A stretch of DNA of 64,000 nt from Nostoc sp. 'Peltigera membranacea cyanobiont' 210A (GCF_002246015.1 NZ_NOLJ01000008.1:334227-398226); one strand, 5' to 3'; positions 1 to 9,962 are shown, counted from the stretch's first letter. Numbers and translations are program-made. Notes: generated by a model not told the origin, from the sequence alone.

Positions 1-119
1 AGATTTTCTTGTTTCCCCCCTTTCCAAGGGGGGATTAAGGGGGGTAAAACCCGGATCTCAAAGTAACTCCGATTTGTGTGTACACGGTAGCCCTTACCAA
101 GGGGGGGCTACGGGGGGGT
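1..119. repeat. Dispersed GC-rich repeat translated in frame at the kinase N-terminal side
   Basis: G/C runs in inverted orientation (CCCCCCTT then AAGGGGGG) followed by a segment reading GTGTGTACACGGTAGCCC. This looks like the dispersed intergenic repeat family common in Nostoc-type genomes. It ends where kinase homology begins (residues GGWQCDI). The kinase frame stays open from base 2 through the whole repeat, so it is probably translated as an insert of about 38 residues. Only one copy is visible here, so the family assignment rests on memory of such repeats. Confidence 0.6.
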
Positions 120-3100
120 GGCAATGTGATATCACCCAAATAAATCAGCAAGCGGTGACAGATGATGTTGTTAAGTTTATGGTATTTCAATTACAAAGAC
201 TGCCTCAATCAACTCAAAATGTATTGCAGTTAGCCGCTTGCATTGGCAATCAATTTGATTTAGCAACTTTGGCGATTGTTTGGGAGTCATCAGAAATTGA
301 AACAGCTGCTAGTTTATGGAAAGCTTTACAAGAAGGGTTGATTTTACCAATTAGTGATGTTTATAAATTTTATCAGGGAGAAAATCACGATCGATTGGCG
401 CTGTCAACTGGGAATACCAATAAACAATTAGCCAAATATAGATTTTTGCATGACAGAGTACAACAAGCTGCCTATTCTCTAATTCCTGATAACCAAAAAC
501 AAGCAACTCATCTCAAAATTGGTCAATTACTTCTAGAAAGTTCCTCTCAAATAGAACAAGAAGAAAAACTGTTTGATATTGTTGGACATTTGAATTTAGG
601 GCAAGAGTTGATTGCCCAACCGCACCAGCGAGAAGCCTTGGCTCGACTTAACTTAGCAGCAGCAGGTAAAGCTAAAAATTCTACTGCTTATGCTGCTGCC
701 AGAGCCTATTTACAAACTGGGATTGAGCTACTCACAGTGAATTGCTGGCAAGATCGATATGAATTGACCCTGAGTCTCTATGTTGCCGCCGCCGAAGCCG
801 CCTACTTAAATGCTGACTTTGATGGCATGGAACAGATAGCAGTACAGGTGTTGCAATCAGCCCAGACGATTTTAGACAAAGTTAAAATTTACGAAATTCA
901 AATTGCTGCCCAGACTGCCCAGAGCAGACTATTAGAAGCGATCGCAGTTGGCAGAGATGCTTTAAAACAATTGGGGGTTGAGCTACCCATTGAGCCAAAC
1001 AATGCTGAGATTGGTAAAGCTTTACAAGTCCTTGCTAATCAACTTGCAGGCAAACGAATTGAGGAACTAGCTGACTTACCAGTGATGACCGATCCTCAAG
1101 CTCAGGCAGCCATGCAACTGTTAGGAATGTTGTTTGCACCCGTTTTCCAAGGAATACCGGGTTTATTGCCCCTGATTAGCTGCACAATGGTCAGCCTATC
1201 GCTTCAGTTCGGGAATACGCCCGCCTCCACTGTGGGGTATGCGCTGCACGGAATGGTGCTGTGTGCCTTTTTGGGAGAGGTTGAAGGGGGCTACGGTTTT
1301 GGGCAATTGGCATTGAATTTGCTAGATCGGTTCAATGTACGGGAATTCAAATCCATAATTTCCATGTTGTTTGGTGGCTTTATTCAACATCACCAAGAAG
1401 CTCTCTCAGCAACGATACCGTTGCTGAAAGCTGGTTTTACCTCTGGTATGGAAACTGGCGATTTTTTACACGCTGGCTATAACGTATGTTGTTACAGCTA
1501 TGCAGTCTTTTGGAGTGGCTCTGAACTTAGCAATTTGGAATTAGATATCGCAAGTTACAACGCCGCCTTAACTCAGGCAAAGCAACATTCTGCCCAGACT
1601 TATGTAAGTATTATGCGACAGGCGGCACAGAACTTTAGGGAAATCCAAATTCAGCCTGATTGTTTGAGCGGCAGTATCTACGATGAAACGGTGATGATTC
1701 CCAAACATCGTCAGGCTAATGAACTCACGGTGATGGCTGAGTTGTATATCTACAAACTGTTGCTTGCCTATTCTTTTGGTGATTACAAAGCTGCGATCGC
1801 TTACATTGAGGAAGGGGAAAAGTATTTACTTGCAGTATCAGGATTGATTTTTGTTCCGATTTCCTATTTCTACGCAGCCCTGACATACCTAGCCCAATTT
1901 TCCACCCAGCCAGAAATTGAACTTTCCGTAATTCTCGCCCAGGTAGAAATCCATCAAACCACTCTCCACCGTTGTGCGCAAAATGCTCCCACAAATCATC
2001 TGCATAAATGGCATTTAGTTGAGGCTGAAAAACAACGAGTGTTGGGCAATAAAGCCGAAGCACTTGAAAATTACGATCGCGCCATAACTCTAGCTAAAGC
2101 CAACGGCTACATCCAAGAAGAAGCACTTAGCAATGAACTAGTAGCCAAATTTTATCTCGATTGGGGTAAAGAAAGAGTTGCCCAAGCATATATGCAAGAA
2201 GCATACTACTGTTACGCTCGTTGGGGCGCAAAAGCCAAAATAGAAGACCTAGAAAAACGCTATCCCCAACTACTCCAATCGATTCTGCAACAGCAACGAA
2301 TCAACTTCAATACCCTAGAAACTATTAGCTTTCGTAGCACTTCCTCATCTACTCGCACTTCTACCACTGGCAGCACTAGTATTTCCCAGACATTAGATTT
2401 TACCTCTGTCCTCAAAGCCGCTCAAGCTATCTCCAGTTCTCTGGAATTAGATCAACTCATTGCCACCTTGACCCAGATTATCCTAGAAAACTCCGGCGCG
2501 AAAAAAGCTGTATTAATTCTTCCCCAAGATGAGGACACTGCCGTGCGGGGGGAACCCTTATTGAAGAAAGTGTCTGGTGATAATTGGCAAGTTAGGGCAA
2601 TTACCTTTATCAATCATGACCAAATACAAACCATTCTTGAGCCACAATCGCTCGCTAATTGTCAAGAAATTCCCGTAAAAATTATCAATTACGTCAAAAA
2701 TACTCAACAAACAGTTGTTATAGACAATTGTAAAACAGATACTATTGGGTTGATTGGGGAATATATGCACCGAACACAACCCCAGAGTGTATTATGTACC
2801 CCGATTATTAATCAAGGGCGTTTAATAGGGATTCTTTACCTAGAAAATCAACTGACTCAAGGGGTATTTACTAGCGATCGCCTTTCTGTTGTAAATTTCC
2901 TCTGCACTCAAGCCGCAATTTCTTTAGAAAATGCCCAGTTATATAATCATCTCCAGGAGCGAGAAAAGTTCCTCAGTAGTATTTACGAAGGTGTTGGTTG
3001 TCTGATCTGTGTGATTGATGTCCGGGATAATGGTAAGTTTGAGTACACAGGATGGAGTAAATCGTGCGAAATAGCAGTTGGTATACCTGCTTCCCAAGTG

Positions 3101-4219
3101 CTGGGTAAAACTCCGCAAGATTTACATGGTGATGAAGGTGCAGCAGTATCTCAAAATCATCTGCGTTGTTTCCAAACCGGAATACCCATCACCTATGAAG
3201 AATGTCTAACATTTAACGACCAGAAAACTTGGTGGTTAACCACACTCAGTCCATTAAAAGATGGGACGGGCAAAGTTTATCGCATAGTTGTAACAACTAT
3301 TAATATTAGCGATCGCAAACAAGCTGAATCAGCAGTTACAGAAAAATCTCAAGCACTCGGAACAGCCTTAGAAGATTTACAGCAAGCCCAATTACAAATT
3401 GTTCAAAGTGAGAAAATGTCTGCACTGGGTAATTTAGTTGCTGGTGTAGCCCATGAAATGAATAATCCTTTGGGCTTTATTGCTGCAAGTCTCAAACAAG
3501 CTAAACCCACTATTGCTGATGTTGTGCAACACTTGAAACTTTATCAAGAAAGTTTACCTAATCCGGGTGCTGAAATTATTGACCATGCAGAAGAAATTGA
3601 CTTAGATTATAGTTTAGAAGATTTACCCAAGGCAATAGATTCAATGGTGATGGCGTGCGATCGCCTGAAAAATATCAGCACTAGTTTAAGAACTTTCTCC
3701 CGCGCTGATAAAGATTACAAAGTGCCATTTAAAATTCATGAAGGGATTGAAAGTACAATTTTAATTCTCAAACATCGCCTCAAAGCCAATGAGCAACGTC
3801 CAGCAATTGAAGTAGTAACCGAGTATGGCAATTTGCCTCAAGTTGAATGTTTTCCTGGACAATTAAACCAGGTGTTTATGAATATCCTAGCTAATGCCAT
3901 TGATGCTTTAGATGAGTCGAATACTGGGCGGAATTTTGCAGAAATCCAAGAAAATCCTAACAAGATTACAATTCAAACCTCATTGCAAGATAATCAAGTG
4001 AAAATAACGATTGCTGATAATGCTAATGGCATGAATGAAGCAGTCAAGCAAAAGATATTTGACCATTTGTTTACGACGAAATCTGTGGGAAAAGGAACGG
4101 GTTTAGGATTAGCGATCGCCCGTCAAATTGTTGTGGAAAAACACGGGGGTTCAATACGCTGCAACTCCTCACCAGGAAAAGGTACAGAGTTTGCGATCGT
4201 AATTCCAGTGCGGCATTGA
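2..4219 (+). CDS. Multi-domain sensor histidine kinase (AAA-ATPase-like/helical region, GAF, PAS, HisKA, HATPase), 5' partial
   Basis: This is the C-terminal 1405 residues of a large cyanobacterial signalling protein. The first ~770 residues match the helical, TPR-like region that follows the predicted ATPase domain in Ser/Thr kinase-ATPase-GAF-histidine kinase fusions. A GAF domain follows at nt 2390-2960, a PAS domain at about 2970-3320, then a dimerisation helix whose phospho-acceptor His codon is at 3452 (motif GVAHEMNNP). The ATPase end has an N box (NQVFMNILANAIDAL), a G1 box reading ADNANGM where ADNGxGM is usual, and an intact G2 box GKGTGLGLAI. No stop occurs in frame back to base 2, so the gene most likely continues beyond the window; the TTG at 74 lies inside a repeat and is an unlikely start. 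Ligand unknown. A foldback element follows 3 bases after the stop codon. Confidence 0.85.
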   Translation, partial: DFLVSPLSKGGLRGVKPGSQSNSDLCVHGSPYQGGATGGWQCDITQINQQAVTDDVVKFMVFQLQRLPQSTQNVLQLAACIGNQFDLATLAIVWESSEIETAASLWKALQEGLILPISDVYKFYQGENHDRLALSTGNTNKQLAKYRFLHDRVQQAAYSLIPDNQKQATHLKIGQLLLESSSQIEQEEKLFDIVGHLNLGQELIAQPHQREALARLNLAAAGKAKNSTAYAAARAYLQTGIELLTVNCWQDRYELTLSLYVAAAEAAYLNADFDGMEQIAVQVLQSAQTILDKVKIYEIQIAAQTAQSRLLEAIAVGRDALKQLGVELPIEPNNAEIGKALQVLANQLAGKRIEELADLPVMTDPQAQAAMQLLGMLFAPVFQGIPGLLPLISCTMVSLSLQFGNTPASTVGYALHGMVLCAFLGEVEGGYGFGQLALNLLDRFNVREFKSIISMLFGGFIQHHQEALSATIPLLKAGFTSGMETGDFLHAGYNVCCYSYAVFWSGSELSNLELDIASYNAALTQAKQHSAQTYVSIMRQAAQNFREIQIQPDCLSGSIYDETVMIPKHRQANELTVMAELYIYKLLLAYSFGDYKAAIAYIEEGEKYLLAVSGLIFVPISYFYAALTYLAQFSTQPEIELSVILAQVEIHQTTLHRCAQNAPTNHLHKWHLVEAEKQRVLGNKAEALENYDRAITLAKANGYIQEEALSNELVAKFYLDWGKERVAQAYMQEAYYCYARWGAKAKIEDLEKRYPQLLQSILQQQRINFNTLETISFRSTSSSTRTSTTGSTSISQTLDFTSVLKAAQAISSSLELDQLIATLTQIILENSGAKKAVLILPQDEDTAVRGEPLLKKVSGDNWQVRAITFINHDQIQTILEPQSLANCQEIPVKIINYVKNTQQTVVIDNCKTDTIGLIGEYMHRTQPQSVLCTPIINQGRLIGILYLENQLTQGVFTSDRLSVVNFLCTQAAISLENAQLYNHLQEREKFLSSIYEGVGCLICVIDVRDNGKFEYTGWSKSCEIAVGIPASQVLGKTPQDLHGDEGAAVSQNHLRCFQTGIPITYEECLTFNDQKTWWLTTLSPLKDGTGKVYRIVVTTINISDRKQAESAVTEKSQALGTALEDLQQAQLQIVQSEKMSALGNLVAGVAHEMNNPLGFIAASLKQAKPTIADVVQHLKLYQESLPNPGAEIIDHAEEIDLDYSLEDLPKAIDSMVMACDRLKNISTSLRTFSRADKDYKVPFKIHEGIESTILILKHRLKANEQRPAIEVVTEYGNLPQVECFPGQLNQVFMNILANAIDALDESNTGRNFAEIQENPNKITIQTSLQDNQVKITIADNANGMNEAVKQKIFDHLFTTKSVGKGTGLGLAIARQIVVEKHGGSIRCNSSPGKGTEFAIVIPVRH

Positions 4220-4222
4220 AGA

Positions 4223-4394
4223 AGAATTCAGAAGTCAGAATGGGCTTACGCCCCGCTGCGCTAACAGGAGTCAGAATCAAGACGCTCGTGACGCTCGAAG
4301 ACTCGCTTGCCGCCGGCGCTATCCGCTTTTTCGGTCAGAAAACATTGCTGTTAGCGGATAGCTAAGGTTTAGCCCATTCTGACTCCTGAATTCT
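4223..4394. mobile_element. Foldback (MITE-like) element with 24-bp terminal inverted repeats
   Basis: The ends (4223-4246 and 4371-4394) are inverted copies matching at 23 of 24 positions, beginning AGAATTCAG. A second inner inverted pair (TATCCGCT at ~4320 and AGCGGATA at ~4363) makes the 172-bp unit able to fold into a long cruciform. It has no coding capacity. It starts three bases after the upstream kinase stop and separates it from the next kinase. Confidence 0.75.
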
Positions 4395-4485
4395 GTTCGA
4401 TAAACAGTACTGAGTAGACCAACTTTAGCTAAGAAGATTCTGTCACCCCACTTGCAATACGGTTCGGAGTAAATCGGAGTTGAAC

Positions 4486-6387
4486 ATGTGTACTGAAAAA
4501 ATCAATGAAGAGATATCGCTTTTACGTCAGCAAAATGCCCAATTGCTGCAACAGCTAGAAACTATGCAAGACCTTTATTCAACTACGCTGTTAGCCGAAC
4601 AACATCAAATTTGGGAATTAGTTACTGATAAAGTCCCACAAGATTTACAACTGATAGAATTACAGTCGAAATTGACCAATAATTCTGCCTTTGTAGAATC
4701 AGCAAATAAAATTCGCGGACAGCATCACCAAGCGGCGGCAACTGCTTTGGCTGAGAGTGAGGCTAAGTATCGCCAACTCGTGGAAAATATCAGCGATCTG
4801 ATTTTTTCTATGTCAGTGGAAGGTCTTTTTACTTATGTATCACCACAGTATAAAAATGTTTTAGGATGGGAACCTTCAGACCTACTTGGTCAAACCTTTG
4901 CCCCCCTGCTTCATCCTGATGATTTCCCTTTAGCCCAGAGAAAAATTCAAGAAATGGTGGAAACCAAGGGACAGCGGATCGCAATAGAATTTCGCCACCT
5001 AAAAAAGGATGGAGATTGGTGCTGGATGAGATCAGTGGCTTCGCCAATTTTCGATTCAGATGGTGAAATTATTGGTCTTCATGGCGCTATTAGCGATATC
5101 AGCAGTCGCAAACAAGCTGAAGAATTAATCAAAGCCTCGCAATCAGAATTACTCGCCTTGTTCAACGCTATACAGGATGTGATTCTTGTCTTAGATGCCG
5201 AAGGAAGATACCTAAAAATCGCTCCTAGTAGTGCGCCCTTACTCTACCAACCTCCTGCGGAACTGCTGGGCAGAAAAATACATGAGGTTTTACCCTCTGC
5301 TTGTGCCGACTATTTTCTCAACTCTATTCAACAAGCACTCTTAACGAAAAAAACTGTGAAGGTAGAATATAGCTTGCCTATAGGCGACCGAGAGGTTTGG
5401 TTTGAGGCGAATATTGCCAGTGTGACCGAAAACACCGTTGTTTGTGTCGCCAGGGATATTAGTGAGCGCAAACAGATGGAAGACCAATTGCGACAACAAA
5501 CAGAAAATTTAGTACAAACTCTTCAAGAACTCAGACAAACTCAAGCACAAATGATTCAAGCAGAAAAAATGTCTAGTTTGGGTCAACTTGTGGCTGGAGT
5601 TGCCCACGAAATCAACAACCCCGTTAATTTTATTCACGGTAATCTCAGCCATCTTGAAGAATATACTCAAGACCTGTTACGAATAATTCACCATCAGCAG
5701 CAAGAGGCTGGTAATAAGTTGGAATTTCAGGCTTTGTGTGAGGAAATTGACCTAGAGTACATCCAGAAAGATGTACCAAGAATATTAAGTTCGATGAAAG
5801 TTGGCACTCAGCGCATCCGTCAGATTGTGCTGTCGTTACGAACCTTCTCACGCATAGATGAAGCCGAGTTTAAAGCAGTAGATATTCACGAAAGCATCGA
5901 CAGTACTCTAATGGTATTGCAACATCGCTTCCAAGAAACAACAAGGCTTCCAGCCATTCAAGTCATCAAAGACTACGGCACATTACCTTTAGTGGAATGC
6001 TATGGCGGAGAACTCAATCAGGTATTTATGAATATATTAGTGAATGCCATTGATGCTTTAGAAGAATGGACAATTGAGAATGCACAATTAAGAATAGACA
6101 ATTTAACATCGGGGTTGTTAACTCCCACGATCGCCATTCGTACTTCAGTGCTAGATTCAGGTTGGGTAAAAATTGCGATCGCTGATAATGGCATAGGTAT
6201 GTCAGAACAGATTCAAAAACAAGTTTTTAATCCGTTTTTCACCAACAAGCCTGTAGGTAAGGGAACAGGTATGGGAATGTTTATCAGTTATCAAATCATT
6301 ACAGAAACACATGGTGGCAAACTAGAATGTCATTCAACACCAGCAGTAGGAACAGAGTTTGTAATTACAATTCCAATTCAGCATTAA
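4486..6387 (+). CDS. PAS-PAS sensor histidine kinase
   Basis: A soluble sensor kinase of about 633 residues with no membrane segment. Residues ~1-85 are coiled coil, followed by two PAS domains (roughly 88-215 and 222-330, each ending in a D-I-S-x-R-K-Q type linker), a second coiled coil, the HisKA helix with His374 (GVAHEINNPVNF), and a complete HATPase domain (NQVFMNILVNAIDAL, ADNGIGM, GKGTGMGMFI). The ATG at 4486 is preferred over the TTG at 4480 because GGAG lies 6 bases upstream of it. It shares the HEINNP core and the LRTFSR segment with the kinase upstream and the one at 40.9 kb, suggesting family expansion. No response regulator is adjacent, so the partner is unknown. Confidence 0.9.
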   Translation: MCTEKINEEISLLRQQNAQLLQQLETMQDLYSTTLLAEQHQIWELVTDKVPQDLQLIELQSKLTNNSAFVESANKIRGQHHQAAATALAESEAKYRQLVENISDLIFSMSVEGLFTYVSPQYKNVLGWEPSDLLGQTFAPLLHPDDFPLAQRKIQEMVETKGQRIAIEFRHLKKDGDWCWMRSVASPIFDSDGEIIGLHGAISDISSRKQAEELIKASQSELLALFNAIQDVILVLDAEGRYLKIAPSSAPLLYQPPAELLGRKIHEVLPSACADYFLNSIQQALLTKKTVKVEYSLPIGDREVWFEANIASVTENTVVCVARDISERKQMEDQLRQQTENLVQTLQELRQTQAQMIQAEKMSSLGQLVAGVAHEINNPVNFIHGNLSHLEEYTQDLLRIIHHQQQEAGNKLEFQALCEEIDLEYIQKDVPRILSSMKVGTQRIRQIVLSLRTFSRIDEAEFKAVDIHESIDSTLMVLQHRFQETTRLPAIQVIKDYGTLPLVECYGGELNQVFMNILVNAIDALEEWTIENAQLRIDNLTSGLLTPTIAIRTSVLDSGWVKIAIADNGIGMSEQIQKQVFNPFFTNKPVGKGTGMGMFISYQIITETHGGKLECHSTPAVGTEFVITIPIQH

Positions 6388-6485
6388 AGTTTTTTTTGCA
6401 ACTGTAAAATTATATCCCTTATGGGGCGGTTGTCCTACTTTTCCATGAGGTTGACTGATTTGCCACCGCTTTCTATGACAATTAA

Positions 6486-7613
6486 CTATTGACTAATAGC
6501 TAAACAATCAGTTTCTGCCCACCAGGCATAAATAGGTGTGTCGCGGTCTGGTAAAGTGCCAAGAGTATTAGGTTGCAACACATTAATATTAATGCCATTT
6601 GTTAATTCCATAACATAATTAACGTGTGTGCCCAAATACATAACGTTGATAAGCCGTCCTTCAAAGCAGTTAACTGGCAAATTAGGTGGATACAACGAAA
6701 GCTGTATTTTTTCTGGACGCACACTCACTACTACAGCTTGTGATAATTCAGTTGGTGTATCTTCAGCGCGGCTAATAACGATTGATAGTCCCATTTTTGT
6801 GGAAATTTTAATATTAGAGGAGTCTACCGCGACGATTTCACCACTGAATAAATTAGTATCACCAATAAAATCAGCAACAAAGGATGTACAGGGACGTTCG
6901 TAAATTTGGCTGGGAGTGCCAACTTGTTCAATTTTGCCTTGATTCATCACGGCAATGCGATCGCTCAAAGACAATGCTTCTTCTTGGTCGTGTGTCACCA
7001 TCACAAAGGTTAACCCCAAGTCTTTGTGTAAATTTGATAACTCAACCTGCATTTCTTTACGTAGTTTTAAATCTAACGCCCCTAAAGGTTCATCCAGTAG
7101 TACCACGGTGGGACGGTTGACTAAAGCCCTGGCTAAAGCGACTCGCTGCTGTTGACCACCAGAAAGTTGATTAGGAAAGCGCGATCGCAAACTTTCCATT
7201 TTCACCAGTTTTAAAACTTCTTGGACTCTAGCTTCAATTTTCGATTTGGGTATTTTTTTTAACCGCAGTCCAAAAGCGATGTTATTCCAGACATTCAGGT
7301 GGTTAAATAGAGCGTAACTTTGAAATACAGTATTGACGGGTCGGCGGTAAGGGGGCACATTAGTCATGGACTGACCCTGAATAAACACCTTACCAGCGTC
7401 AGCAATTTCAAACCCAGCAATTAAGCGCAGTGTTGTTGTTTTACCACAACCGGAGGGGCCTAAAATACTAAAAAATTCTCCTTGTCTGACATCCAAATCA
7501 ATTCCATTTACTGCTGGTTCTTGGTTAAAAAACTTGAAGACGTTACGCAGTTCAACATCAAGTGGCTGAAAACTTGTTATCCCCCTCTGATCTTGCATGA
7601 CGATTTGAGCCAT
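6486..7613 (-). CDS. potA: ABC transporter ATP-binding protein, PotA-like (polyamine/Fe/sulfate-type importer)
   Basis: A 375-residue importer ATPase. Walker A is GPSGCGKTT (about 53-61), the signature LSGGQQQR lies near 147-154, Walker B is VVLLDEPLGALD, and the switch His follows in MVTHDQEEA. The C-terminal third is a TOBE-type regulatory region (SVRPEKIQL). The YRRPVNTVFQSYALF segment and the NLFSGEI start of the TOBE domain fit spermidine/putrescine PotA best, but other importers of the CUT1/FbpC class are close. No permease or binding-protein gene is nearby, so it probably works with components encoded elsewhere. It is divergent from the PBP2 gene across a 295-bp A/T-rich gap. Confidence 0.8.
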   Translation of the reverse strand: MAQIVMQDQRGITSFQPLDVELRNVFKFFNQEPAVNGIDLDVRQGEFFSILGPSGCGKTTTLRLIAGFEIADAGKVFIQGQSMTNVPPYRRPVNTVFQSYALFNHLNVWNNIAFGLRLKKIPKSKIEARVQEVLKLVKMESLRSRFPNQLSGGQQQRVALARALVNRPTVVLLDEPLGALDLKLRKEMQVELSNLHKDLGLTFVMVTHDQEEALSLSDRIAVMNQGKIEQVGTPSQIYERPCTSFVADFIGDTNLFSGEIVAVDSSNIKISTKMGLSIVISRAEDTPTELSQAVVVSVRPEKIQLSLYPPNLPVNCFEGRLINVMYLGTHVNYVMELTNGININVLQPNTLGTLPDRDTPIYAWWAETDCLAISQ

Positions 7614-7908
7614 AATCCTCAGTAGAATGCCGTGATATTACGTTATTTTGTCAATTGCTCTAGTCTTTTGGGCAGACTATATTTGACACTTTGGTTTATT
7701 GTATCCGCCAAAAACAATTGTTCAAGAATATACTCGCCCGATTCTTTCATACCCAGTAATGATAATAAAAATATAGTAATTTTTTATACTAATTTTACTA
7801 CTTAGAGATTTTGCGATTAAGTTAACAAACCTTAAAATTGCATATTAGCAATTGCTAAAAGTCTGGCTGGAATTGCATTTATTCATTTTGAATTTTGAAT
7901 TGATACTT

Positions 7909-9756
7909 ATGTCATTATTCCCATCACTTGGCAGCAAAAAAGATACACGTACAGTTGGACGTGGTTTCCAATCAATATTTTTAATCGTATTTACCCTATT
8001 AATGGCCAGTGGGATTGAGGCTCGTTTGGCTTACTTGCAAATTGTTGAAGGGCCAAAACTCCGAGAACGAGCTGAAGCAAACCGAATTCGGATGATTCCC
8101 AAACAACCAGAACGGGGCAATATTTTTGACCGGAATGGCAAACTTTTAGCTAGCACTCGCTATCCTAGCTCTGTATATTTGTGGCCGATGGCACATACTA
8201 AGCCTTCCTGGTCTGTAGTCGGCCCCCGTCTAGCGCAAATTCTCAACATTCCCCAAGATGAGATGGAAAAGAAATTAGAACAAGCAGGTGCTAATTCTTC
8301 TTCACTCATCCGGGTTGCTCGCGATTTAAATGAAGCAGAAATTACGGCATTAAAGGAGTATAAAAATGAACTTCCTGAAGTGGAAATTAATACAGATTCT
8401 GTACGTTATTATCCCCACGGTAAGCAATTAGCGCACGTATTAGGTTATACACGGGAGTTGACCCCCGACCAGTTAAAGGGCAAGAAGGAGTTAGGCTATC
8501 GACTGGGAGATGTCATCGGTCAGATGGGCGTGGAAAAGGCTTATGAGAAAGCTCTACGGGGCGAATGGGGCGGTCAGCAAGTGGAAGTGGATGGTGCGGG
8601 TAGACCAATCCGGGTTATAGGGGAGAAACAGGCAAAAGCTGGTAATGATTTGCACCTAACCATAGATTTGGATGTGCAAAAGGCAGCCGAAAAAGCTTTA
8701 GGAAATTACCGAGGTGCGATCGCAGCACTCGATCCAAACAATGGTGCTGTTTTAGCGTTGGTATCTTACCCCACCTTTGACCCAAATATCTTTTCCAAAC
8801 AAAAACTCTCTCAAAAAGATTGGGAAAGTGTCCAAGGTAAAGATCATCCCTTGGTAAATCGTGCCCTGAGTGCCTTTCCGCCCGCCAGTACTTTTAAAGT
8901 TGTCACTACGACAGCTGGACTAGAATCAGGTGAATTTTCTCCTGACTCAATACTACAAACCTTTGGTTCTCTTACCGTAGGCGGGGTGACATTTGGTGAG
9001 TGGAACCACGCCGGATTCGGACCATTGGGATTTCCCAGAGCGATCGCTATGAGTAGTGATACTTTCTTCTATCAAGTTGGCAGAAAAGTTGGCGGCCCAA
9101 CTTTAATTAAATGGAGTCGCAAATACGGTTTTGGTCAAAGAACTGGTATTGAATTTCGTGATGAAGAATCAGTAGGCTTGGTTCCAGATGAAACATGGAA
9201 GCGGAAAGTTTTGAAAACGCCTTGGACTGTTGGCGACACCATTAATATGTCAATTGGTCAAGGCGCTTTGCAAGTGACACCTCTGCAATCAGCGATTATG
9301 TTTTCTGTCCCTGCTAATGGTGGGTATCGAGTTCAGCCGCATTTGCTTAAAGATAACGAAGAAGCAAAAAGTTGGCGAGAATCCTTAAATATGAAAGCGA
9401 CAACTATCAAAGTTCTCCGCGACGGACTGCGAAAGGTGGTGAGTGAAGGTACTGGTAAGCGCTTAGACGTGCCGACAATTGCCCAAGCATCTGGGAAGAG
9501 TGGCACAGCTGAAGCTGGTGTTGGTCGCCCAAATCATACTTGGTTTGGTGCTTATGCGCCCAGTAATAAGCCAGAAATTGTGGTTGTGGCCTTTGGGGAA
9601 AATACTGGCGAACATGGCGGTACTATTTGCGGGCCGATGGTTTTACAAGTACTAGAAGCTTATTTTCAGCACAAGTATCCAGGTAAGTATCAAAAACCTC
9701 AGCCTGACCCATCAGAAGCTAAAACTCAAAGTTCAGGACATAGCACTGGAGATTAG
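7909..9756 (+). CDS. mrdA: Penicillin-binding protein 2 (peptidoglycan transpeptidase), first of two tandem paralogues
   Basis: A class B PBP of 615 residues. One membrane anchor lies near residues 20-42 (FQSIFLIVFTLLMASGI). The dimerisation/pedestal domain carries the RGNIFDRNG motif. The transpeptidase domain has Ser327 in STFK, the SSD triad element in MSSDTFFYQ and KSGTAEA as the KTG box. It would cross-link lateral wall peptidoglycan during elongation. The ATG at 7909 is chosen because it aligns with the start of the downstream paralogue; the TTG at 7852 would add 19 residues encoded by a different, A/T-rich leader. The mrdA symbol refers to the family; which paralogue does the housekeeping job cannot be told. 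Confidence 0.9.
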   Translation: MSLFPSLGSKKDTRTVGRGFQSIFLIVFTLLMASGIEARLAYLQIVEGPKLRERAEANRIRMIPKQPERGNIFDRNGKLLASTRYPSSVYLWPMAHTKPSWSVVGPRLAQILNIPQDEMEKKLEQAGANSSSLIRVARDLNEAEITALKEYKNELPEVEINTDSVRYYPHGKQLAHVLGYTRELTPDQLKGKKELGYRLGDVIGQMGVEKAYEKALRGEWGGQQVEVDGAGRPIRVIGEKQAKAGNDLHLTIDLDVQKAAEKALGNYRGAIAALDPNNGAVLALVSYPTFDPNIFSKQKLSQKDWESVQGKDHPLVNRALSAFPPASTFKVVTTTAGLESGEFSPDSILQTFGSLTVGGVTFGEWNHAGFGPLGFPRAIAMSSDTFFYQVGRKVGGPTLIKWSRKYGFGQRTGIEFRDEESVGLVPDETWKRKVLKTPWTVGDTINMSIGQGALQVTPLQSAIMFSVPANGGYRVQPHLLKDNEEAKSWRESLNMKATTIKVLRDGLRKVVSEGTGKRLDVPTIAQASGKSGTAEAGVGRPNHTWFGAYAPSNKPEIVVVAFGENTGEHGGTICGPMVLQVLEAYFQHKYPGKYQKPQPDPSEAKTQSSGHSTGD

Positions 9757-9825
9757 TACCGCAAGGCGGAAGTCAAATAGGTATACACCCGGATTTCTCA
9801 CGCATAGTGTAGGCTTCAGGGGAAG

Positions 9826-9931
9826 AGGAGTGTGGGGAGTGTGGGGGGTAAGACTTCTTCCCCATCCTCCCACACCTCCTACACCTCCCACACCTCCCAC
9901 ACCCCTTGGATTTCTCACTTGTGAGAAATCC
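9826..9931. repeat. Complementary 9-bp tandem repeats plus an 11-bp perfect hairpin
   Basis: Four copies of a 9-mer (CCTCCCACA with one variant) face a GTGTGGGGAG-type run upstream, so the two arms can pair. Immediately after is GGATTTCTCAC-TT-GTGAGAAATCC, a perfect 11-bp stem at 9908-9931. A direct copy of GGATTTCTCAC also occurs at 9791. It may end transcription from the first PBP2 gene, although no T-run follows. Confidence 0.65.
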
Positions 9932-9962
9932 AGGTACAGCGTAAGAGTTTCTAGTCTATCTC

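Noticed and set aside
9733..9918. Minus-strand frame encoding GGVGGVGGVGG
   Set aside because: Arises from the 9-bp tandem repeat; no start signal and no family.
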